DNA of 10,114 nucleotides from Planctomycetes bacterium SM23_32 (GTDB taxonomy: Bacteria > Planctomycetota > Brocadiia > SM23-32), in the NCBI GenBank assembly GCA_001303885.1, contig LJUE01000061.1, positions 1 to 10,114 on the forward strand. The letters are read 5' to 3'. Numbering within the stretch: position 1 is the stretch's first letter; each line of letters begins with the position of its first letter. Under the pieces are notes generated by a model that ran no database searches, was not told where the DNA came from, and saw nothing but the letters and a program-made list of their open reading frames with translations. This document shows positions 4,602 to 10,114 of the stretch, one piece after another. Made by a program: the position numbers and the translations under genes.

Positions 4602-7376
4602 TCAGTCGTCGCCCACGGGCACCACGAGCGTCGCCGTGGCGCCTCCGCCCGGCTCGGAGGCGAGGTCCAGCCCGCCCCCGAGCAGGTCCAGGCGTTCGCG
4701 GATGCTGAACAGGCCGAAGCCCCCCTCGCCCGCGCCCTCCGGGCGCAGGGCGGAGGGATCGAAGCCGGCGCCCTCGTCGGCCACCGTAATGCGCAGCTCC
4801 CGGCCGTCGGACTCGATGCTCACCCGCGCGGCGTGCACGCCGGAGTGCTTGGCCACGTTGAGCAGCAGCTCCCGCACCGCCTGGAACAGCAGCACGCCGG
4901 TCTCCTCGCTCGTCAGCAACGGCCCGGCCCTGTTGGCCACGGCCACGCGCAGGCCATGCCTGGCCTCCATCTGTTCGGCCAGCCACTCGATGGCGGCCAC
5001 GAGGCCCAGCTCGTAGAGCACCGGCGGGCTCAGGTCGAAGGTCAGCGAGCGCGTCTCGTGCACCATCCTGTCCACCATGTCCCGCACTTCCCTGAGCAGC
5101 TTGGCAGCCCTATCGGCCCCGGGAGCGTGCAGCACCTGGCCGAGCTTGATCTTGCAGGCGGCCAGCGACTGGCCGATGCCGTCGTGCAGGGCGGCCGCAA
5201 TCCGCCGGCGTTCGCGCTGCTCAGCCAGCAGCAGCCCCGACGACAGCGAGCGCAACTCGCGCTGGTAGGCGAGCAGCCGCTCCTCGGCCTCCTTCCGCTC
5301 CGTGACGTCGTGGACGGTGCCGATCATCTCGACCGCGTTGCCCTGCTCATCAACGCGGAGGTCGGCGCGCTCGTGCACGGTGCGCTCCGTGCCGTCCGGC
5401 AGCACGATGCGGTGGTCTATGCTGTAGGGACGCCCCTGGAAACGCGCCTCCTCAACGGCCCGCTCCACGGCCTGTCGGTCGTCCGGGTGCACCCGCGCCA
5501 GGAAGGCCTCGTAGGTGGCCCCGAACTCCTGCGGCTCCAGGCCGAAGATGCGGTAGATCTCATCGGACCACTTCAGCTCGTCAGTGACGATGTTCCAGGT
5601 CCAGTTCCCCAGGTGGGCGATGCGCTGGGCCTCCACGAGGCTCCTGGCGCCCTCCTTCAGCACTTCATAGGCCACCGTCAACTGCGTGGTGCGCTCCTCG
5701 ACGCGGCGTTCCAGGCGCTCGTGCGAGCGGCGAAGGGCCCGCTCCATGCGCTTGCGCGTCGTGATGTCCGTGCCCGAGCCGAGCACGCCGACCACGGCGC
5801 CGTCCTCGTCGGTGAGCACGGAGTTCTGCCAGGCCACGTCCCGCTCGGAGCCGTCCCGCGTGAGCACGGGATTCTCGAAGTACTCGACGGGCTCCAGGTC
5901 CCCGTCTATCAGGGCGTCGAATGCGGCCCGCACGTCGTCCCTGACCCGCTCGGGCAGACACGTGGCAAACCAGTCCTTCCCGACCAGCTCCTGCTCCTCG
6001 TAGCCGAGCAGCTCGCACCCGGCCCGGTTGATCAGCTCGACGCGGCCCTCGGCGTCCAGCGCCACCATCAGCACGCCGGCCGTGTCCAGGTACTTCTGGG
6101 CCCGGTCGCGCTCGGCTCGCAGCGCCTCCTCGGCCTTCAGGCGCAGGATGGCGGGGCCGAGCGCCAGGGCCGCCGCCTCCAGCGCCTCGACCTTCGCCAG
6201 GGGCACCATGTCCTCCCGACGGTCCGCCACGTGTATCAGCCCCAGAATGCGATCCTCGACGCGGACAGGGACCAGCGCCACCGACTCGAAGCCGAACTTG
6301 TTGCAGACGTTGCGCGTCTTCCCCTTCACTTCCTCCGAGACTGTCGCCAGGAACGCCGTGGTCCCGTTCATGTAGAAGGAGCCGCCCTCGGTGTAGTAGG
6401 GCAGGCGCGAGTCCGCGCGGCCCATCACCACGTAGACGCACATGCACTGGTCGGCGTGGACGGACAGGGGGCTCTCAGAGCGGTAGAACTCCCGACTGAA
6501 CCCTTCGTAGGCCTCGTAGGGGATGTTGCCCTCCTCGTCCAGGAGCCGCATGCCCACTGCCTGGCAGCCGGTGAAGCGGCGCACCTCCCTCACGCACTCC
6601 TCCAGCAGCGGCGCCACGCTCGTGTGCCGGTTGGCAATGGCCAACAGGTTGTGGGAGAGAAGCAGTGCCTCCTGCACACGCTTGTGCTCGGTGATGTCCT
6701 GGAGCGTGCCGACCACGGACACCGTCCGGCGCTGGTCGTTGCGGTCCGGCGTGCCTCGGCTCACGACGGACCGGACCGTACCATCGGGGCGCACTATCCG
6801 GCATTCCAGCTCGAAGGGCTCGCCCGTCTCGGCGGCCCTGTCCATGGCCTCCTGCACAGACCGCCTGTCGTCGGCGTGCACCAGGTCGAGCAGGGCCTCA
6901 AACGTCGGCGGAACGTCCTCGGTGTTCTCCGTTACGTCAACGACGGCCGTCCGGCACAGCATGGCGTCCCCGCGTGGATCCAAGACGGGCCGGCTCTCCA
7001 GCCGGGCCCAGAGCTTGCCGCCGTCCGGCCGCTGGAGCTGCACCTCGCAGGTGCACCCCTCGCCCTGGCCGAACACCGTGCGCCGGTGCGCGCGGAGGGC
7101 ATCCCGCCAGCCGTCCGCCAGCAGGGACGGGAAAGGAGTCTTCAGCAGCTCCTCCCGCGCCATGCCCAGCATGGACGCCAGCGCCAGATTGGCCGCCAGC
7201 ACCACGCCGTCGGCGTCCCACGTCAGGCAGGCGACCGGGGCGAAGCCATAGAGCTGGGCCAGCCGGTCGCGGGCTGCCTCCAGGTCCAGGATGGCGCGGC
7301 GTAGCTCCTGCTGCTGCGCGTCGAACTCGGCCCTCTCGTCGCCACTGCCGGCGGTTCCGCGGCGTCCCCCTGTCAT
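4602..7376 (-). CDS. Soluble multi-sensor histidine kinase (PAS-PAS-GAF-PAS-PAS-HisKA_3-HATPase)
   Basis: This 924-residue kinase has no membrane segment or signal peptide, so it should sense a cytosolic signal. The order is: helical N-terminus (15-42); PAS with PAC (about 35-150); a second, shorter PAS-like unit ending at GTLQDITE (158-230); GAF (about 240-415); PAS (about 425-540) ending in GTDITTRKR; a coiled-coil linker (541-580); PAS (about 580-695) ending in GTVHDVTERKEAEE. The HisKA_3 dimerisation domain (about 715-785) has the phospho-acceptor His731 in AALHDGIGQSL. The ATPase domain (about 825-922) has the N-box RELLLNVAKHSG (Asn840), the G1 box DEGAGFD (867-873) and the G2 region GGFGLFSIRERL. 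The GAF domain has a CMC pair (311-313) and Cys358, which may be used for sensing. The ATG at 7376 is chosen because the domain order starts soon after it and GAGG lies 8 bases upstream; further upstream the frame reads Cys/Arg-rich non-protein-like sequence. The partner regulator follows 24 bp downstream. Confidence 0.95.
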   Translation of the reverse strand: MTGGRRGTAGSGDERAEFDAQQQELRRAILDLEAARDRLAQLYGFAPVACLTWDADGVVLAANLALASMLGMAREELLKTPFPSLLADGWRDALRAHRRTVFGQGEGCTCEVQLQRPDGGKLWARLESRPVLDPRGDAMLCRTAVVDVTENTEDVPPTFEALLDLVHADDRRSVQEAMDRAAETGEPFELECRIVRPDGTVRSVVSRGTPDRNDQRRTVSVVGTLQDITEHKRVQEALLLSHNLLAIANRHTSVAPLLEECVREVRRFTGCQAVGMRLLDEEGNIPYEAYEGFSREFYRSESPLSVHADQCMCVYVVMGRADSRLPYYTEGGSFYMNGTTAFLATVSEEVKGKTRNVCNKFGFESVALVPVRVEDRILGLIHVADRREDMVPLAKVEALEAAALALGPAILRLKAEEALRAERDRAQKYLDTAGVLMVALDAEGRVELINRAGCELLGYEEQELVGKDWFATCLPERVRDDVRAAFDALIDGDLEPVEYFENPVLTRDGSERDVAWQNSVLTDEDGAVVGVLGSGTDITTRKRMERALRRSHERLERRVEERTTQLTVAYEVLKEGARSLVEAQRIAHLGNWTWNIVTDELKWSDEIYRIFGLEPQEFGATYEAFLARVHPDDRQAVERAVEEARFQGRPYSIDHRIVLPDGTERTVHERADLRVDEQGNAVEMIGTVHDVTERKEAEERLLAYQRELRSLSSGLLLAEQRERRRIAAALHDGIGQSLAACKIKLGQVLHAPGADRAAKLLREVRDMVDRMVHETRSLTFDLSPPVLYELGLVAAIEWLAEQMEARHGLRVAVANRAGPLLTSEETGVLLFQAVRELLLNVAKHSGVHAARVSIESDGRELRITVADEGAGFDPSALRPEGAGEGGFGLFSIRERLDLLGGGLDLASEPGGGATATLVVPVGDD

Positions 7377-7522
7377 GGATGTGACCTCAACGCTTCGGTG
7401 ACGCCTCGCGTGGCATTCGGCACAGCGGCGGGGCGGCCACGTTCGCCACCATGTGGCACACCCGTCGGCATCGCATGACCGCTTGCGCCCCGGAACTCGG
7501 CCTGCCCCCAAGCCACCAGCCG

Positions 7523-7598
7523 TGGTGGAGACGAAGGGATTCGAACCCTCGACCTCGGCAGTGCGAGTGCCGCGCTCTCCCAGCTGAGCTACGTCCCC
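7523..7598 (-). tRNA. tRNA-Ala (anticodon CGC)
   Basis: The 76-nt cloverleaf can be drawn in full. The acceptor arms GGGGACG and CGTCTCC carry the G3-U70 wobble that marks alanine tRNAs. The D arm is GCTC/GAGC, the anticodon stem is CGGCA/TGCCG and the loop CTCGCAC gives anticodon CGC. The T arm has GAGGG, TTCGAAT, CCCTT with one wobble. The discriminator base is A and CCA is encoded. It reads GCG codons, which are frequent in GC-rich genomes. It has its own promoter upstream and stands between hom-apgM and the kinase operon. The 146 bp between it and the kinase gene show no clear terminator and no integrase or attachment-site duplication. Confidence 0.97.
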
Positions 7599-7612
7599 AC
7601 CGCAGCCAGGGC

Positions 7613-7641
7613 ATTATAGCGCGCCCCGCCAGCGCCCGCAA
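7613..7641 (-). promoter_or_regulatory. Sigma70-type promoter of the tRNA-Ala gene
   Basis: On the minus strand TTGCGG (7641-7636) is followed after exactly 17 bases by a perfect TATAAT (7618-7613). The -10 ends 14 bases before the tRNA, so the leader would be about 7 nt. This is the best promoter match in the window. Confidence 0.85.
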
Positions 7642-7663
7642 CCCGGCCGCCTGCTCAGCCGGG
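7642..7663 (-). terminator. Weak terminator-like hairpin at the end of apgM
   Basis: On the minus strand CCCGGC (7663-7658) pairs with GCCGGG (7647-7642), with the apgM stop codon in the loop. Only two T residues follow, and those belong to the tRNA promoter -35 element. It may weakly terminate the hom-apgM transcript or simply be GC-rich chance pairing. Confidence 0.3.
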
Positions 7664-8848
7664 GTGGCCGATGAACTTCCCCATCAGCTCCCAGCCCCGC
7701 TCCACCACCACGTCGGACGCTCCGGCGTGCGCCTCGGTGTAGCGCGCCCCGGAGGCAGCCTCGATACCGTCGCCCCACATGACGAACGGCACCCGCCCGC
7801 GCTTGTGCTTGCCGTCCTCGACCGAGGTGACGTGGTCCGGCACGATGAGGAGCCGCAGCAGCCCGGCCCGCTCCCTATGGGCCATCAGGGGGCCGACGAT
7901 GTCCGCGTCAATGCGCTCCAGGGCGGCGATCTTGGCGCGGAGGTCCCGCTGGTGGCCCGCCTCGTCGGGGGCCTCCACGTGCACAAGCACCAAGTCGCAG
8001 CGGTGGAGGGCCTCGACGGCGTAGCGCCCCTTGGCCCCGTAGTCGGTGTCCACGTAGCCGGTGGCGCCGGGCACGTGGACGACCTCCCAGCCGACCAGCC
8101 GGCCGATGCCGCGCACCAGGTTGACGGCACTGATGACGGCGCCCTTGACGCCGAAGCGGCGGTGGAAGTCCGCCAAGTCCGGCTTCACGCCCTGCCCCCA
8201 GAGCCAGATCATGTTGGCCGGCCCGTCGCCCCGGGCGGCTCGGGCAGCGTTGACCGGATGGGCAGCCAGGACGCCGCGCGAACGCTCCATCAGGTAGACC
8301 AGCACCTCGCTGCCCTCCCCCTCGGGGTAGTGGTCCTCGAAGGGCTCGCCGACAATGTCATGCGGGGGCACGGTCTGGGCGGGGAGCGCGATGGCACCGC
8401 CGTAGGTCATGACGTGCCGGTAGCTCGTGCCGGCGTGGAAGGCCAGTTCGTCGCTGCCCAGGTCGTTGTTGAGCGCCGCGATAAGGGCGGCGGCCTCCTG
8501 GGTGGGGATGTGGTCCGCCGTGAAGTCGGCCATGAGGCCGTCCGCCACGGTGACGAGGTTGCAGCGGACGGCCCACTGGTCCGGACCCATCTCGATGCCT
8601 AGGTCGGCCGCCTCCAGGGGGCCGCGGCCCGTAAAGCAGGCCGCGGGGTCGTAACCCGTCACGCTCATCATGGCCACTGCGCTGCCGGGCGTCATGCGCG
8701 GAGGCACGTGGTCGGTCAGGCCGATCAGCCCCTCGGCCGCCGCGCGGTCCATGTGGGGGGTGTCGGCGGCCTCCAGCGGCGTCCTGCCGCCGAGTTCGCT
8801 CAACGAGTAGTCGGCCGCCCCATCCGGCACGATGACGCAGTACTTCAT
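7655..8848 (-). CDS. apgM: Archaeal-type cofactor-independent phosphoglycerate mutase-like protein / proposed homoserine kinase
   Basis: This 397-residue protein of the alkaline phosphatase superfamily has full family length. Candidate metal and catalytic residues are Asp9 in VIVPDGAAD, Ser56 in MTPGSAVAMMS (the phospho-acceptor position), Asp295 and His299 in VEAPDEAGH, Asp338-His339 in VPDH, and His348. Family members either interconvert 2- and 3-phosphoglycerate or, in a branch found next to threonine genes, have been proposed to phosphorylate homoserine. Here the gene follows hom by 34 bp on the same strand, which favours the threonine role; this is inference from context, and a mutase role is not excluded. 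The ATG follows the purine-rich GGGGACAGGGAG. A tRNA promoter begins 14 bp past the stop codon. There is no signal peptide, so it is cytosolic. Confidence 0.9.
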   Translation of the reverse strand: MKYCVIVPDGAADYSLSELGGRTPLEAADTPHMDRAAAEGLIGLTDHVPPRMTPGSAVAMMSVTGYDPAACFTGRGPLEAADLGIEMGPDQWAVRCNLVTVADGLMADFTADHIPTQEAAALIAALNNDLGSDELAFHAGTSYRHVMTYGGAIALPAQTVPPHDIVGEPFEDHYPEGEGSEVLVYLMERSRGVLAAHPVNAARAARGDGPANMIWLWGQGVKPDLADFHRRFGVKGAVISAVNLVRGIGRLVGWEVVHVPGATGYVDTDYGAKGRYAVEALHRCDLVLVHVEAPDEAGHQRDLRAKIAALERIDADIVGPLMAHRERAGLLRLLIVPDHVTSVEDGKHKRGRVPFVMWGDGIEAASGARYTEAHAGASDVVVERGWELMGKFIGHPG

Positions 8849-8882
8849 CTCCCTGTCCCCGTCACAGGCTGCGCGGTGACGA

Positions 8883-10114
8883 TCAGACGTCCTCGACCCT
8901 GAGCATGCGGGTGCGCTCGCCGCGGACGACGTCCAGCCGGTTGATGCGGTCCAGAGCTCTGAGCAGCGCCTCTTCCCGGGCCTGGTGGATCATGAAGACC
9001 ACCGGCACCACCTGGCCGTCGGGGCGGGGGGCCTCCTGCTGCACGACGGAGGCTATGCTGATGCCCTCCTGGCCCAGGATGCCGGCCACCTGCGCCAGCA
9101 CGCCCGCCCTGTCCAGGCAGTCGAGCCGGAAGTAGAAGCGCCTCTCGGACTCGCCGGCCGGCAGCAGGTCGGCCCGCGGCACCTCGCCGAACTGGCTCAT
9201 GCCGGCGAAATCGGCCTGGTAGGTGCCCAGCGCCCACCTCCCCGACCTGGCTGCCGTGGATGCAGACGGCGTTGTAGACGCCGCCCACCGAGGCCACGGG
9301 ATGGTCGCGGTGCAGCAGGGCCGGATGCACGCGCAGCTCCAGCCGTTCACCGCGCCGTACGCCGATGGCCAGCAGCTTAAGCGTGTAGCCGAGGGCGCGC
9401 GCGTACTCCAGGTCCTGTAGCTCGACGCCGGTGATGCCTTCGCACGGGATGTCGTCCAGCGCCGCGTTCACCCCGAAGGCGAGGCGCGCCAGCACGGCCA
9501 GCTTGTGGGCTGAGTCCAGCCCCTCGACGTCCAGGGCCGGGTCGGCCTCGGCGTAGCCGCGTTGCTGGGCCTCCCTCAGGGCGTCTGCGTAGGAGGCGCC
9601 CGTCTCCAGCATGCGGGTGAGCACGTAGTTGCAGGTGCCGTTGACGATGCCGTGGATGCTCTCGATGCGGTCGCCGATCAGGCCGTTGCGGATGGCCGCG
9701 ATCACGGGGATGCCCCCCGCCACCGCCGCCTCGAAACCGATGCAGCGCCCGTGCCGGCGGGACAGCCGGAACAGCTCGTCGCCGCACTCGGCCAGCAACG
9801 CCTTATTGGCCGTCACCACGTCCTTGCCGGCCTCCAGCGCCTGCTCCACCACCGCCCGGGCCGCCGTCGTGCCCCCGAACAGCTCGACCACCACGTCCAC
9901 GTCCGCGTCGCCGAGCGGCCGGTCCAGGTCGTCCGTCAGGACGACGGATTCAGGCAGCTGAAGGGCCGACCGCACGTCGTCCAGGCGCGCGTCCACGACG
10001 TAGCGCAGCACACCGCGGGGCCCGAGGCGGTCGCTGAGCGCGCCGCCGGCGAGCAGCATCTGCGCCACCCCCGTGCCGACGGTCCCGCAGCCGTAGAGCG
10101 CCACGTTGCACTCG
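8883..10114 (-). pseudogene. hom: Homoserine dehydrogenase with C-terminal ACT domain, frame-shifted with internal deletion, 5' partial
   Basis: Homoserine dehydrogenase reduces aspartate semialdehyde to homoserine, the branch point to threonine and methionine. The frame is open to the right edge; 'VALYGCGTVG' lies very near the true N-terminus. The first 293 visible residues have the NAD(P) loop GCGTVG (8-13), VVTANKALLA (99-108), FEAAVAGG (Glu128), NGTCNYVLTRM (158-168), and the catalytic Asp195 and Lys204 in DPALDVEGLDSAHK. After HGSQVGEV (to 9235) this frame turns into non-protein-like Gly/Arg/Pro sequence and runs on to 8845. The coding signal resumes in another frame from about 9233 (ALGTYQADF) and continues 116 residues, including an ACT domain (GVLAQVAGILGQEGISIASVV), to a TGA at 8883. 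The conserved MFYG-GAG-PTASAVV segment normally found at the junction is absent, about 25-30 residues by family knowledge. Whether this is a true pseudogene or a sequence/assembly deletion cannot be told here. All other motifs are intact, which favours recent damage or an artefact. Confidence 0.85.

Noticed and set aside
4323..7304. Very long plus-strand open frame (993 codons) opposite the histidine kinase and the start of the regulator.
   Set aside because: Composition is non-protein-like (His, Arg, Leu, Gly repeats), with no domain, and it mirrors the kinase gene codon for codon.
7445..7457. GCCAC-CAT-GTGGC hairpin between the tRNA and the kinase gene as a tRNA terminator.
   Set aside because: Five base pairs with a 3-nt loop and no T-run; expected by chance in this composition.
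7377..7598. tRNA gene as an integration site for a mobile element.
   Set aside because: No integrase, no duplicated tRNA 3' end and no composition change were seen on either side.
8845..8848. ATGA overlap between the first hom frame's late stop and the apgM start, suggesting translational coupling.
   Set aside because: That frame is nonsense after about 9235. The real hom C-terminus with the ACT domain ends at 8883 in another frame, so the overlap is coincidental.

Overview
This is a GC-rich bacterial window with strong G/C preference at third codon positions. That bias leaves very long spurious reading frames opposite the true genes. Short intergenic gaps, Shine-Dalgarno sites, a tRNA gene with an encoded CCA end and a sigma70-type tRNA promoter all point to a bacterial chromosome. 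I see no insertion sequence, phage gene, plasmid gene or CRISPR array. The gene set does not fix a phylum. A homoserine dehydrogenase gene beside an archaeal-type phosphoglycerate mutase-like gene, and a soluble multi-PAS/GAF kinase, would fit an uncultured high-GC lineage; this is a low-confidence inference.

Left part (1-3075): the 3' end of a UbiA-family membrane prenyltransferase gene, closest by eye to decaprenyl-phosphate phosphoribosyltransferases, converges on an ornithine cyclodeaminase/mu-crystallin family gene. That gene is divergent from a glycoside hydrolase family 4 gene (NAD+ and Mn2+ dependent type). The two share a 169-bp intergenic region with a candidate promoter for each direction.

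Middle (3065-4577 and upstream): a small unrecognised gene overlaps the GH4 3' end tail to tail. Next comes a gene-free stretch of about 420 bp with nested inverted repeats. A two-component operon on the minus strand follows: a 924-residue cytosolic histidine kinase (PAS-PAS-GAF-PAS-PAS-HisKA_3-HATPase) and, 24 bp downstream, a NarL/FixJ response regulator. The operon ends in an intrinsic terminator whose stem begins inside the stop codon.

Right part (7523-10114): a tRNA-Ala(CGC) gene with its own promoter separates the kinase operon from hom-apgM, a likely two-gene operon on the minus strand. The ApgM-like protein belongs to the family that has been proposed to act as an alternative homoserine kinase, and its position after hom supports that reading. 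The hom gene runs off the right edge. Around 9235 it changes reading frame and lacks a conserved segment of roughly 25-30 codons, so it is either a pseudogene or carries a sequence or assembly error.

The window is mostly ordinary housekeeping and catabolic content. The points most worth a second look are the broken hom, the hom-apgM linkage, the Cys-bearing GAF domain in the kinase, and the structured stretch upstream of the unrecognised gene. I did not find a convincing new multi-gene system.
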